Of a stretch of 64,000 bases of DNA, positions 32,537-41,253 are shown piece after piece (the stretch's first letter is position 1; the number at the start of each line of letters is the position of its first letter). Source of the stretch: Simkaniaceae bacterium. GTDB taxonomy: Bacteria > Chlamydiota > Chlamydiia > Chlamydiales > Simkaniaceae. Below the pieces are notes generated by a model. It ran no database searches. It saw only the letters and a list, made by a program, of their open reading frames with translations, and had not been told where the DNA came from. The DNA lies in NCBI GenBank assembly GCA_018399055.1, contig CP073762.1, forward strand, positions 682,001-746,000, read 5' to 3'. The translations under genes and the position numbers were made by a program.

Positions 32537-33442
32537 ATGGAATCTAACGGTGTAAGAGTATACGGCGGAGGAATGCATAATCCTCCCGTTATTATTCAGG
32601 ATGGAGAGGTTGTTGGACAAGGGGGGTGTTTTGACGCACTCATTCAAATTGCAACCGACTTTTTCAAGTGGGTTGGCAGTTTATTTGGTTGCTGCTCTGG
32701 AAACTCAGCAGTGGACGAGAGGAGCCCGCTAATGGAGGGTGGAGCCTCAAGAGTGACCCTTCCTAAGCCAAAGATAAATGCAGAAATATCAGCTCTTGAT
32801 AGAGAGATGACTGCTAGAAAAGTGTTCTCTTTTAATGTAGGAAGCGAGGAAGAGCCACGAAGAGATCATAGCTCTGGTGAGCCACAAATTGCTCATAAAA
32901 TTACGACGATTTCTGGCTTAAGGCAGGTTGAAGGAACTGAAATCTCTGTTCAAAGGGAAGTTAAAGAGAAGGTGGAAAGTGGGTTTTATGGTTATGACGT
33001 GATTGGCCCTGACGGAAAACCCTTTGATTTTGAAGGAGAGCCTCTGAATTCTCTCAAGCTTATTGCAGGATGCGCTGGAATGGAAGTGGCAGAGGCATTT
33101 GATGGATTAACTATTTCAAATCCTGTTTCAGTCTTTCAGATCATGATACAAAATCATTTTGATCCTAAGGAACAGTCCGAGACAGCTCTTGAATTAGACC
33201 TTGCGATGAAGCACGGAATTGCGGTGTTTAACCAAGAAGAAAGGTCTACACTCATTCTATTGCCCAATCAAGGAGACGGAGTTTTAAGGTTTGTTGTGGA
33301 AGCGGATGAAAATTTCGGTAAGATTGTGGAAGGTGAGCGTGTGAGATCTTATAGAGTCAGACAGGAAGTCACCATTCATCCTGGAGAGGGGCCCAGTACT
33401 CCTGCTCATGTAGAGGTAGTGCGTACAGCTCGAATTAAGTAG
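32537..33442 (+). CDS. Hypothetical protein with dicysteine and dileucine motifs, paralogue of preceding gene
   Basis: 301-residue protein of unknown function. GGAGGT lies at the end of the preceding gene, so the two are co-translated. Residues about 30-53 form an amphipathic stretch (FDALIQIATDFFKWVGSLFG) ending in CC, followed by ERSPLM (61-66) and SRVTLPKP (71-78), the same order of short motifs as in its neighbour. The rest is a separate soluble domain (about 150-301) with YGYDVIGPDGKPFDFEGEPL and a beta-rich end; I do not recognise it. No signal peptide. The last 8 bases overlap the convergent phosphohexomutase gene. Confidence 0.6.
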   Translation: MESNGVRVYGGGMHNPPVIIQDGEVVGQGGCFDALIQIATDFFKWVGSLFGCCSGNSAVDERSPLMEGGASRVTLPKPKINAEISALDREMTARKVFSFNVGSEEEPRRDHSSGEPQIAHKITTISGLRQVEGTEISVQREVKEKVESGFYGYDVIGPDGKPFDFEGEPLNSLKLIAGCAGMEVAEAFDGLTISNPVSVFQIMIQNHFDPKEQSETALELDLAMKHGIAVFNQEERSTLILLPNQGDGVLRFVVEADENFGKIVEGERVRSYRVRQEVTIHPGEGPSTPAHVEVVRTARIK

Positions 33443-35114
33443 TTTTTAGAAGAAGACTTTTTAGCGATTCAAGGGAAGCATCAAGCTTCCCTTTTTCATT
33501 GTGGCGGACAAGGCCATAGATTTTGATTTTTGGTTCTGTTCCAGAGGGACGGATGACAAATTTGCTGTGGTCGTCAACACGAAAAAGTAAGACATTGGAT
33601 TTTGGAAGTGCGGTATGACCTGATAGGTAGTCGGTCACCTCGATGACCTTTTGTCCATTGATGTTGGTGAGGGGAGACTTTCTTAGGGCTTTCATGACGG
33701 TTTTCATCTTTTCCATTCCGTCTCTTCCCCCTCCAAAGGGGATAGAAAGTTGGCTTTCTAGAAAGGGGCCGTATTTCTTGTAGATTTCATTGAGGAGGTC
33801 GATCAGAGTTCTGCCTTCTTTTTTGAGCTGAAGGGTCATTTCAGCAAGGAGACAGGCTGCAATGGTCGCATCTTTATCGCGGGAATGGGTTCCATAAAGA
33901 AAGCCTAGGGATTCTTCGGCTCCAAAGAGGAAAGAATGGTCGTGGGTTTGTTCCCACTCATGGATCTTCTCCCCGATATACTTAAAACCTGTGAGGACTT
34001 CAAAGGGGGTTACGTTGTAGGACTCAGCGATGAGGCGAAAGAGCTCTGTTGTGACAATTGTTGTAACAGCAGCGCTATTTTCTGGGAGAGACCTGGTGTT
34101 GCAAAGGTAATAGAGGCACAAAGAAGCGATTTGATTTCCATTGAGAATGACGCTCTTCTCTTGATGGCGAACGACGACTCCCATCCGGTCTGCATCGGGA
34201 TCGGTTGCAATGAATATAGCGCCTTTCTCAGCTAGAAGTTGGTCGATTCCGAGCTGTAGGGTTTCTTTTTGCTCAGGGTTTGGGGAGTGGGCGGCAGGAA
34301 AATCTCCATCGGGAAGCTTTTGTGCTTCAACAAAGGAGAGGTTTGTAAATCCCCATCTTTTGAGCGCTTCTGGAAGGGTAGTACTGCCACATCCATGCAG
34401 AGGGGAGTAGACGATATGAAGAGAGCTTCCTTCTTTTTGATTGGCTTCTGGATGATTTTGAAGAGGGGTTAATGCTTCAAAATAGGCTTCATCATCCTTT
34501 TTTTCGACTTCGTGAATTAAAGCATCCTCAAAGGGGGCGAGTTTCACTGCATTTGGGTGGGTGACTTTTTCTACTTCAGCCATGATTCCCAAATCGTGGG
34601 GGGGGACAACCTGCGCTCCATCGCTCCAATACACCTTATAACCGTTGTATTCCGGTGGATTATGGGAAGCTGTAATCATCACTGCGGCGGTGCATCCATG
34701 GTGGCGACAGCCAAAGGAAACAAAAGGGGTAGGACGGAGATTCTTTGTAATAAAAACCTCGATCTTGTTCCCTGCGAGGACCCGCGCTGTTTCCTTTGCG
34801 AACTCCCGGGAATGATGCCGCGAATCATACCCAATAAATACCTTTGGATGAGGGACGTTCTGACTCAAGATGTAGTTGGCAAGGCCTTGCGTGGCGAACC
34901 GAATAGTATACCGGTTCAGTCGATTGGTTCCCACTCCCATCACACTGCGCATTCCTCCGGTTCCAAAGGCAACTGTTGTATAAAACGCATCAATAACAGC
35001 TGCTGAATCCCCTTCTAAAAGCTTTTGGACCTCTTGTTGGGTTTCTTTATCGAAGGAGTCAGAAAGCCACTCTTGTGTCTTTGTTTCTATTTCTTTGGGT
35101 AAGGATTTGGTCAT
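33435..35114 (-). CDS. Phosphoglucomutase/phosphomannomutase
   Basis: Cytosolic alpha-D-phosphohexomutase interconverting hexose 1- and 6-phosphates. 559 residues, the size of PgcA/ManB-type enzymes. Active-site serine in TASHNPPEYNGYKVYW (about 148), metal loop ATDPDADRMGVVVR (about 305), sugar-binding loop FGAEESLGFLYG (about 400) and phosphate-binding RPSGTEPKIKIYG (about 525) are all present. It would link glycolysis, glycogen and surface polysaccharide synthesis; exact sugar preference cannot be read from sequence. Transcribed towards the paralogous pair, overlapping the last of them by 8 bases. Confidence 0.94.
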   Translation of the reverse strand: MTKSLPKEIETKTQEWLSDSFDKETQQEVQKLLEGDSAAVIDAFYTTVAFGTGGMRSVMGVGTNRLNRYTIRFATQGLANYILSQNVPHPKVFIGYDSRHHSREFAKETARVLAGNKIEVFITKNLRPTPFVSFGCRHHGCTAAVMITASHNPPEYNGYKVYWSDGAQVVPPHDLGIMAEVEKVTHPNAVKLAPFEDALIHEVEKKDDEAYFEALTPLQNHPEANQKEGSSLHIVYSPLHGCGSTTLPEALKRWGFTNLSFVEAQKLPDGDFPAAHSPNPEQKETLQLGIDQLLAEKGAIFIATDPDADRMGVVVRHQEKSVILNGNQIASLCLYYLCNTRSLPENSAAVTTIVTTELFRLIAESYNVTPFEVLTGFKYIGEKIHEWEQTHDHSFLFGAEESLGFLYGTHSRDKDATIAACLLAEMTLQLKKEGRTLIDLLNEIYKKYGPFLESQLSIPFGGGRDGMEKMKTVMKALRKSPLTNINGQKVIEVTDYLSGHTALPKSNVLLFRVDDHSKFVIRPSGTEPKIKIYGLVRHNEKGKLDASLESLKSLLLKTT

Positions 35115-35162
35115 GGATTCTAGCTCATGTTTTTAACCCACTGTAACAAAATCGACAAAAAA

Positions 35163-35296
35163 TGTAACCCCAAGGTGCCGCCTATTCGCGCCATCGGCTT
35201 GTAGAATTGATGCAGGTACAAGATGAGTGCCAAGCGAAGTAGATGCGTTAACTCTATCAAGATAGATGGTGCGAATAGGTAGCATTTTGGGGTGTA
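35163..35296. repeat. MITE-like imperfect inverted repeat (about 134 bp)
   Basis: The left arm (35163-35197: TGTAACCCCAAGGTGCCGCC, continuing TATTCGCGCC) and the right arm (35265-35296, read on the other strand as TACACCCCAAAATGCTACCT, continuing ATTCGCACC) match over about 32 positions with several mismatches. It is non-coding and abuts the next element. It fills most of the gap between potD and the phosphohexomutase gene together with that element. Confidence 0.6.
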
Positions 35297-35297
35297 A

Positions 35298-35406
35298 TAC
35301 CAATTTCAAGAAATAAAGAATCGAATTGGCTTGAAGGTTTTTGTGAAGAACTATTCTCCGGAAAAAGATCAAGAAGAATTTGATACTTTATTTTTTGAGA
35401 TTGGTA
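35298..35406. mobile_element. MITE-like element (109 bp, TSD TAA)
   Basis: The left end TACCAATTTCAAGAAATAAA and the right end, read on the other strand, TACCAATCTCAAAAAATAAA form inverted repeats of about 30 bp. The 3-bp target duplication is TAA at 35295-35297 and 35407-35409. The ends share TACCAAT with the element at 17500 but the inner sequence differs, so it is a second subtype. It lies 6 bases after the potD stop. Confidence 0.75.
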
Positions 35407-35412
35407 TAACGG

Positions 35413-36492
35413 TCAATCGGTTTTGAGTTTGATCCAGAGGGTACGGGACTCGGTCTCTGAAAGAAGATCTCTTGTATAGTAAAAGTCCCCGCTGTAGTTT
35501 TCTAAGGTTTCTAGGGTTTTTAGATAAACTGGGAGCCCTTTTATATAGGGAGAAACATTTGTTGTGGCGGGGAAGTTATGATAGGAATTTACTTCACCAG
35601 CGAAGACTTCTGGTTGGTATAGATAGTTGAGAAAAGCATAGGCAAACGCGTTGCTTTCAGACTCTTTGGGAATGCAAAAGTTTTCAATAGACAAAAAGGT
35701 GTACTTTTCTGGGATGACAAAGTCGATGTGCTTATAGTCCTTTGTGGCGCGGAGAACGTAGGAAGTGGGAATCACGGCGACTGAGCAGTTTTTGGTAATA
35801 AGAAGGTAGTCTCCTCGGACTCCGGCATAGGCTTCGACTAGCTTTTTTTGTTCCCTTAAGGTCGCATGGATTTGAGCGATTTCCTTGGGCCCCATCTCTA
35901 TCTCATCTCCAAAGAGGTGGTGAGCCGTGCAATCAATGGCTTCGATAGGGTCGTTAATCATTGAGATTTTTGTGTTGGGATTTGTGGGGTGATAGAGCTC
36001 TTCCCAAGTAGGAGTAAAGGGGAGGCTGTCATACTGCTCAGTATTGATTCCAAAACCGATTGCTTCCCAAATATAAGGAATCGAGTAGGTGTTTTTGGGA
36101 TCAAAGGGTTGGTGTATTAGGCGGGGATTTAGATGTGATACAAAGTTTAATTCTGCTAGATCAATGGGTTGCAGGAGCTCTTCATCGATTAGCTTTTTCA
36201 CCATGTAGTCAGAGGGGATGATTAAATCATAGCCTTTCCCTTCCGTTGCTTTAAGTTTGACCAGAAGCTCCTCATTACTCGTATAATAGTGACGTTTGAC
36301 TTTGATCCCTGACTCTTTCTCAAATTTCGCGATCGTCTCGGGGCTTAGTATCTCAGGCCAGCTAAAAATATTGAGAACGGGTGTCTTTTCTTTAAAGGGG
36401 TGGATGAAATGAGGAATCGATACTAATCCAAAAAATAGGGCAATCCAAAGGGAGACGATGGTTAGGCGAATCAGTAGCTTTCCAAACCTCAT
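35413..36492 (-). CDS. PotD-like polyamine-binding protein
   Basis: 359-residue extracytoplasmic solute-binding protein of the spermidine/putrescine ABC-transporter family. The N-terminus has a membrane/signal segment (LLIRLTIVSLWIALFFGLVS). The mature part starts VLNIFSWPEILSPETIAKFE and continues GYDLIIPSDYMVKKL, YSIPYIWEAIGFGIN and FCIPKESESNAFAYAFLNYL, the PotD/PotF pattern. The signal lacks a clear lipobox, so it may remain membrane-anchored. No permease or ATPase genes are next to it; they must lie elsewhere. Last gene of the long minus-strand run, 9 bases after the preceding gene. Confidence 0.9.
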   Translation of the reverse strand: MRFGKLLIRLTIVSLWIALFFGLVSIPHFIHPFKEKTPVLNIFSWPEILSPETIAKFEKESGIKVKRHYYTSNEELLVKLKATEGKGYDLIIPSDYMVKKLIDEELLQPIDLAELNFVSHLNPRLIHQPFDPKNTYSIPYIWEAIGFGINTEQYDSLPFTPTWEELYHPTNPNTKISMINDPIEAIDCTAHHLFGDEIEMGPKEIAQIHATLREQKKLVEAYAGVRGDYLLITKNCSVAVIPTSYVLRATKDYKHIDFVIPEKYTFLSIENFCIPKESESNAFAYAFLNYLYQPEVFAGEVNSYHNFPATTNVSPYIKGLPVYLKTLETLENYSGDFYYTRDLLSETESRTLWIKLKTD

Positions 36493-36501
36493 ACAAACTC
36501 C

Positions 36502-37767
36502 TCAATCTTCTAGATGTTTTTCAATATCTGGCAGCGAGATAAGAGGGGCCTCTTTGTGATCAATCCCTTCGCATCGTGCTTTTGCATCTTTCCACGCCTG
36601 GGGATTTTCTAGATTTCCTTTCCACCAGGGGAAGGTGCGGCATTGCTGTGGGCGTGATGCATAGATTTTGCAGAACTTTTTATCCTCGAGAAAGACGCAG
36701 TCTGTTGTAACAGGATCTTCAATAAGAGAGATGTCAAACCCGAGCTGGCGGGTATATTTTTTATAAAATTCGTCTTCTGTAAGCTCTAAGTGTTTCGTAA
36801 TATGCTTAATATCTTCTTTCTCAAGCCAGACAAAACCTGATCCCGTGCAACATTTTCCGCATCCTGTGCATTTGAAACGGAGTCCATTGTGATACCAAGG
36901 TTTTGATTCAAATAAGAAGGTCTGTACATCTGTTTCCTTCCAGCCATCTTTCCAGCGGTTCACTGTAAGTTTTAAAGAATTCCCTTCTAAATCCATCTGG
37001 TTCCACGATCCATTTTGGTGGCCAGTGCTTCCGCTATTAAGGATAAGGGGGAGTTTATTTGGGCGCAAATCAGCAATCGTATGGCGATGGGTGTGGCCGT
37101 GGAGGTACATCTGAATATGAGGGCAGCTTTCAACAAGCCGAAGAAGTTGGTTTCCCCGAATAAGGCGACGGCGTGGTGTATCATGGTCGAAGAAAGGAAA
37201 GTGGTTTACCAGAAGAACGTTTTCTTTAGGGGGGATTTTTTCAATGAGTTTTTTGAAATTTTCTTCAACGACTGGAGAGAAATAGCCATTCGATGAAACA
37301 AGCGTTGTTGCAAGCGCTGTATCCATTAAAACGAGATGCCATCCTGAGGTAAGAGCTATAGAACATACTCCATGCTGACTTAGTAAAAACTCGCTATTTT
37401 TAGGTGAGGGGAAGGTGCGGTAAAAGCGTTTGGTTCGATCGGATTTTTTCGTATAGTGGTCATGGTTTCCAGGAATGACAAATACCTTCATCCCTTCTTT
37501 TTCCAAGACTTCTACAAAATGTTTTGCGATTTTGTATTCCTGATGACTTGAAGTGGTGGTTAAATCACCGGAAATAATGACGTGAGTGATTCCCTTTTCT
37601 TTGAACTCAGGGACTAGTGAAAAAGGACGCTCGTTAAGATATTGCTTGGAGCGGTTGAACAGAAGGTTCATGTTTCCTAACCACTGCTTAGAAAAAAACT
37701 GAGCAGGACTCAAAGAAAACTTTGAAAAATGCAAATCTGAGATATGGGCAATCCTAATCATGCCCAA
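36502..37767 (-). CDS. Metallophosphoesterase fused to YkgJ-type Cys-cluster domain
   Basis: 421 residues with two domains. The first (1-265) is a calcineurin-like phosphoesterase: IAHISDLHFSKF (D-x-H), VIISGDLTTT (GD), FVIPGNHDHY (GNHD), VNHFPFFDHD and MYLHGHTHRH (GHxH) give the full two-metal site. The second (about 290-421) is a YkgJ/CxxCxxCC domain: CTGCGKCCTGSGFVWL, CVFLEDKKFCKIYASRPQQC then RTFPWW, with the cysteines that bind zinc or an Fe-S cluster. Each domain is common on its own; the fusion is unusual. Substrate is unknown. Part of the minus-strand run; gap of 13 bases to the preceding gene. Confidence 0.85.
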   Translation of the reverse strand: MGMIRIAHISDLHFSKFSLSPAQFFSKQWLGNMNLLFNRSKQYLNERPFSLVPEFKEKGITHVIISGDLTTTSSHQEYKIAKHFVEVLEKEGMKVFVIPGNHDHYTKKSDRTKRFYRTFPSPKNSEFLLSQHGVCSIALTSGWHLVLMDTALATTLVSSNGYFSPVVEENFKKLIEKIPPKENVLLVNHFPFFDHDTPRRRLIRGNQLLRLVESCPHIQMYLHGHTHRHTIADLRPNKLPLILNSGSTGHQNGSWNQMDLEGNSLKLTVNRWKDGWKETDVQTFLFESKPWYHNGLRFKCTGCGKCCTGSGFVWLEKEDIKHITKHLELTEDEFYKKYTRQLGFDISLIEDPVTTDCVFLEDKKFCKIYASRPQQCRTFPWWKGNLENPQAWKDAKARCEGIDHKEAPLISLPDIEKHLED

Positions 37768-37780
37768 CAGTATAGCTCTA

Positions 37781-38113
37781 TTACCTTTTCTTTTTGAGGA
37801 ATTTTTGCAGCTTTTTTTGAAGTCGTCCTGCGGCGTCTAAAGTTTGTTTTTGAACCGTTTTCATCCAGCTTTTTCCTTCACGGTGAATACTCTCAGGTTC
37901 AGTCTCCCACGTCACATCATCAGGGGATGTCATATGAGATTTCTTTTTTGACCCGGCCTTTCCACGTGCAGATTTATTTGTCTTAGAAGAAGTCAAATAT
38001 TTCTTTTTCTCCTCTTCGCTCATATTCTTTTCTTCTGTTTCATACTCTTGCTTTTGAGCTTCACGGATTGCTTTTTTTTGTTCATGCTTCATACGGTGAG
38101 GGGAGTTTTTCAT
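37781..38113 (-). CDS. Lys/Glu-rich small hypothetical protein
   Basis: 110-residue, very charged protein (about a quarter Lys). Segments include MKHEQKKAIREAQKQEYETE, SARGKAGSKKKSH and LQKKLQKFLKKKR at the end. Likely disordered or helical and possibly nucleic-acid binding; no family recognised. Lies between the LysE-like and phosphoesterase genes with short gaps of 42 and 13 bases, so probably in the same transcript. Confidence 0.55.
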   Translation of the reverse strand: MKNSPHRMKHEQKKAIREAQKQEYETEEKNMSEEEKKKYLTSSKTNKSARGKAGSKKKSHMTSPDDVTWETEPESIHREGKSWMKTVQKQTLDAAGRLQKKLQKFLKKKR

Positions 38114-38154
38114 AGGTGGCTCTCATATTTGATTAAAAAATTTATCATAGTCTC

Positions 38155-38787
38155 TTAAAAATATTGTTGCAACAATCCAATCAAAGAAAAAATGATCAGA
38201 ACAAGAGCGGCATAGCGGTGGAATTTTTGGAGAGTCTTTGGAGAAATCATTTTTTTCGAATTGTGGATTGATAATGAAAAGATTAGCCAAAATAAAAAGG
38301 AGCCGACGGCCACACCAATCACTGGAAAAATACCTTCATTAATGTTGGTGGTGTGGACTCGAATCGCAGCAAAGATCGCAGCGAACCCTAGAACTCGAAT
38401 GGGAATCACAAGGGAGATTAGGGCTCCTGCTGCAAAAGCTTTCAACGGGTTTCCAGAAAGGGTATCGTGTTGGTCAAACTTTTCCCTTCCTCGATAGATC
38501 TTGATTGCCATTATGAAGAGGATTGCTGACCCAATTAGAGAAAAACTAGGATGGTTAATATTAACACTTTTAATCAGTCCCATCATAATCAAAAGAGCGA
38601 TTGCAGACCAAATCACTTGTATTGTAACGATTCCAAGGGCGGCCATGAGTCCAAGCCTGAAGTTCTTACCTATAGTGTAATGGGCAATAAGAATCATTCC
38701 CGAAATCGAGATGAAGGTATAAAAAAAGCCTGCGCAAGTTCCCTTAAAAAGAAGGAGTAAGTCCTGTTCTATCATACTCCCTAACAT
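38155..38787 (-). CDS. LysE/RhtB-like membrane transporter
   Basis: 210-residue membrane protein with six hydrophobic helices (GTCAGFFYTFISISGMILIA, WSAIALLIMMGLI, LIGSAILFIMAIKIYRGRE, AFAAGALISLVIPIRVLGFA, VIGVAVGSFLFWLIFSL, LVLIIFSLIGLL). The layout and the KIYRGRE loop after the third helix resemble LysE/RhtB exporters, which expel amino acids, but the usual LysE start motif is not clear, so the assignment is tentative. Start 12 bases after the preceding gene. Confidence 0.5.
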   Translation of the reverse strand: MLGSMIEQDLLLLFKGTCAGFFYTFISISGMILIAHYTIGKNFRLGLMAALGIVTIQVIWSAIALLIMMGLIKSVNINHPSFSLIGSAILFIMAIKIYRGREKFDQHDTLSGNPLKAFAAGALISLVIPIRVLGFAAIFAAIRVHTTNINEGIFPVIGVAVGSFLFWLIFSLSIHNSKKMISPKTLQKFHRYAALVLIIFSLIGLLQQYF

Positions 38788-38799
38788 ACCGATGTCGTA

Positions 38800-39453
38800 T
38801 TAGAAGTGAAGGGAAAAATGGATCCATGTTACGTTTTGATGGATCCAGTTCTTTTTATGATTCTTGAGGTTTCGAGACATGTAAGCAAGGTTGAGTTGAG
38901 TCCTTTGGTGATAGGGAATTTTAAGACCGGCTTCCAGGCGGTTTTCAGAAATCCCCCTAGCTTCATGCCAAAAGATCTCATTGGCGAAGTAAGGAGCAAT
39001 TTTTCTTCGAGTGACTCGGTGAGGGAGGATGATCTCAAACCTGTTGCGATAGAGCCAACGGCGTTTGCTTCCTAGGTGTTTATCGTGGATAAGGTATTGA
39101 ATGCGATTACGGTTTCCAATGTACCAACCTCTCTTTGATTGTGCTTGAAAGGTGAGGTCTAAGAACGGACTATAAATCTTACGCCAATGATGATCTACAC
39201 GAAGAAAGATGTGGCGGTAAGAGGTTTCAATTATTGTATGGGAAGAGCGGATAAAAACGATCCCCCCTTGGTAGTGTTTGTAGTAGAGCTTACTGCCATC
39301 TCGCCCATACCGAAACTCGGTTTCTCCCTTCAAAAAGGTTTTTTTCCCCATCTGGAGATTGATCGTATCGGTGTTCCAGACTTGGAAGTCGCCATTTTCA
39401 TTGAGCCCCCCAAGTAATGCCAGAGGAAACATCAATAGAGGAAGCCATTTCAT
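38800..39453 (-). CDS. DUF2490-like outer-membrane beta-barrel protein
   Basis: 217 residues with a short N-terminal signal (MKWLPLLMFPLALLGG) followed by GDFQVWNTDTINLQMGKKTF and FLKGETEFRYGRDGSKLYYK, the start of DUF2490 proteins. Alternating hydrophobic residues (RRWLYRNRFEIILPHRV, FANEIFWHEARG) and a terminal aromatic (HFSLHF) indicate an outer-membrane barrel of about 10-12 strands. Function unknown. Its ATG overlaps the stop of the preceding glycosyltransferase gene by 4 bases. Confidence 0.75.
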   Translation of the reverse strand: MKWLPLLMFPLALLGGLNENGDFQVWNTDTINLQMGKKTFLKGETEFRYGRDGSKLYYKHYQGGIVFIRSSHTIIETSYRHIFLRVDHHWRKIYSPFLDLTFQAQSKRGWYIGNRNRIQYLIHDKHLGSKRRWLYRNRFEIILPHRVTRRKIAPYFANEIFWHEARGISENRLEAGLKIPYHQRTQLNLAYMSRNLKNHKKNWIHQNVTWIHFSLHF

Positions 39454-40352
39454 TGGGCGACCTCATGAAAGGTTTTGACCACTCGGCGGGGGGAGATAAA
39501 GGCTTGCCACCTATTTTCTCGCAGTCTAAGGAGTTTTGTATTGGGGATATAGGAGGAAGGGGTGACCACTTTTCCAAGAAGAAATCCAGGACGCCATAGT
39601 GCCATTTGCTTTGGGCAGCTTGCTATGATGATGGTAGGAATTCCTAAGTTTGAGGCTAGGTGCCCTGTTCCCGATTCATTTCCTATTAAAAAGTAGGACT
39701 CATAGAGGTAAGAAGCGAGGGCACTCAGGTTGGGAAACTCTGGAATAGCAAAGGGGATCCCTCTCCACTTCTCTTTCTCATCAGGGCTAAGGGAAAAAGA
39801 GATCTCATACCCCTCTTTTTCGAGTTTCTTTGCCACGCCCAAAAATTTTTCTCTGCTCCAGGTTCGCTTGGGAGTTGTGCTCGTTGGGTGAATCACCACT
39901 CGCTTTTGATACTTCCGGTAGGAGAGTTCTTTGGGAACCGCGATTCCATTTTCTAAAATGGGGTCCATTTTTCCAAGAATTGAGGCAATGCTCTGGGCAA
40001 CGTTTGTCACAAGGGGAAGGGCCCGATCAAAAATGCGGTCTTGAGGGTTAAGTGCCCAGTGTTTTCCCTCTTCATAGCTAGCATAGAAGATATAGATCTT
40101 ATCGCGATATTTCTCAATGAGGTTAAAGGAAAAAGGGGTGTTGTCATTTTGTAGGACAATTAGATCGAAAGCTTCAAGAGAGCCAATTGTTGAGCGTTTA
40201 GCAAAGTGATGACCAGGAAACCAATCTTCCAGCTCTCCCAAAGAATCTTGAAAGGTTGTGACATCATGTCCCTCAAGTTTAAGGCGGTGTGAAGCGACCA
40301 TCATCATGAGGCCATCGCCCATCCCTTTAGAGCAAATGACTGCGGCTTTCAT
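39450..40352 (-). CDS. GT9-family heptosyltransferase-like glycosyltransferase (second copy)
   Basis: 300-residue GT-B glycosyltransferase of family GT9. The N-terminal [20 protein letters not shown] is the family start; the C-terminal ADP-sugar site has [20 protein letters not shown] and [20 protein letters not shown] (the conserved NESG..H). It is a close paralogue of the next upstream gene, overlapping it by 26 bases, so the pair arose by tandem duplication. Likely adds sugars to the lipopolysaccharide core; the sugar is not known, and heptose use in chlamydiae is uncertain. Confidence 0.88.
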   Translation of the reverse strand: MKAAVICSKGMGDGLMMMVASHRLKLEGHDVTTFQDSLGELEDWFPGHHFAKRSTIGSLEAFDLIVLQNDNTPFSFNLIEKYRDKIYIFYASYEEGKHWALNPQDRIFDRALPLVTNVAQSIASILGKMDPILENGIAVPKELSYRKYQKRVVIHPTSTTPKRTWSREKFLGVAKKLEKEGYEISFSLSPDEKEKWRGIPFAIPEFPNLSALASYLYESYFLIGNESGTGHLASNLGIPTIIIASCPKQMALWRPGFLLGKVVTPSSYIPNTKLLRLRENRWQAFISPRRVVKTFHEVAQ

Positions 40353-41253
40353 GCGTTAGCTCCATAAAGGCCTTAAAGGACCTCTTGACGGGGATAAATT
40401 TTTGCCAGTGGTTTTCTCTCATTCGAAAGTTGATCCCTTTAAAGTTAGGGAGAGGAAAGGGAATCGTCACAACTTTTCCAAGCGACCAATCGGGACGCCA
40501 CAGACGGACTCTTTTTGGGTTTCCTGAAATGGTTAAGGTTTCAATTCCTAAGTTTGAAGCTAAATGCCCAAGACCTGAATCATTTCCAATTAGAAATCCT
40601 GACTCATAAATGTAGGCAGCTAGCTCTTTTAAGTTTGCAAAGAGAGGGAGCTCTATTCCAAGTTCTTCCCATTCTATCCGCTCACTTGGGCTAACGCAAA
40701 AAACAGGGGAGTAACCTTCCATTTCAATAAGCTTAGCAAGTTCTAGAAATTGTTTTTTCCCCCAGTTCCGCTTGGGATCATTACTCGTCGGGTGGATCAC
40801 CACTCTTTTGGAATATTTTTGATGTTCTCCATTAGGAAGGGTTAGATCATTTTCTTTGCTGTGAGGACTCCCAAGGAGTGCGGCGCAAGCATTAGCTAAA
40901 TTCGTTGCAACGGGAAGAGTAGAATTAAAGAGAAAGTCGCCCTCTTTGAAGTTTTTGCTCGGAGTAGGAAAGATAAATCGTACGTGTCCCATCTTTCCTT
41001 GGTCTCGGAGTCGGAACAGATCCCATGCGCGTTTTGAGTTGTCATTCTCAACAATGACGGTGTCATAGCTTTCGAGTTCCTCTAAGGGTAGATGCCTTTT
41101 GAAGATGTGGTCTTCAAAAAGAAGGGATAGATCTTCTGCTCCATCATGAAAAATTGTAGGGTTCAGCCTACATTTTTTGAGGTGATGGGCTACAATCATC
41201 ATAAGGAGCCCATCACCAATTCCCGATGCACAGAGGAGGGCAGAACGGGTCAT
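40327..41253 (-). CDS. GT9-family heptosyltransferase-like glycosyltransferase (first copy)
   Basis: 308 residues, GT9 family, starting [20 protein letters not shown]. The sugar-nucleotide region carries [20 protein letters not shown] and [20 protein letters not shown], matching its neighbour nearly position for position. Overlaps the groEL stop by 4 bases (ATGA), so it is translated straight after the chaperonin, an odd pairing. Likely role in LPS core or lipooligosaccharide assembly on the cytoplasmic face of the inner membrane. Confidence 0.88.
   Translation of the reverse strand: MTRSALLCASGIGDGLLMMIVAHHLKKCRLNPTIFHDGAEDLSLLFEDHIFKRHLPLEELESYDTVIVENDNSKRAWDLFRLRDQGKMGHVRFIFPTPSKNFKEGDFLFNSTLPVATNLANACAALLGSPHSKENDLTLPNGEHQKYSKRVVIHPTSNDPKRNWGKKQFLELAKLIEMEGYSPVFCVSPSERIEWEELGIELPLFANLKELAAYIYESGFLIGNDSGLGHLASNLGIETLTISGNPKRVRLWRPDWSLGKVVTIPFPLPNFKGINFRMRENHWQKFIPVKRSFKAFMELTHESRSHLL

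Noticed and set aside
35133-35372. 79-residue minus-strand frame between potD and the phosphohexomutase
   Set aside because: It is formed by the two inverted-repeat elements and has no protein-like features.
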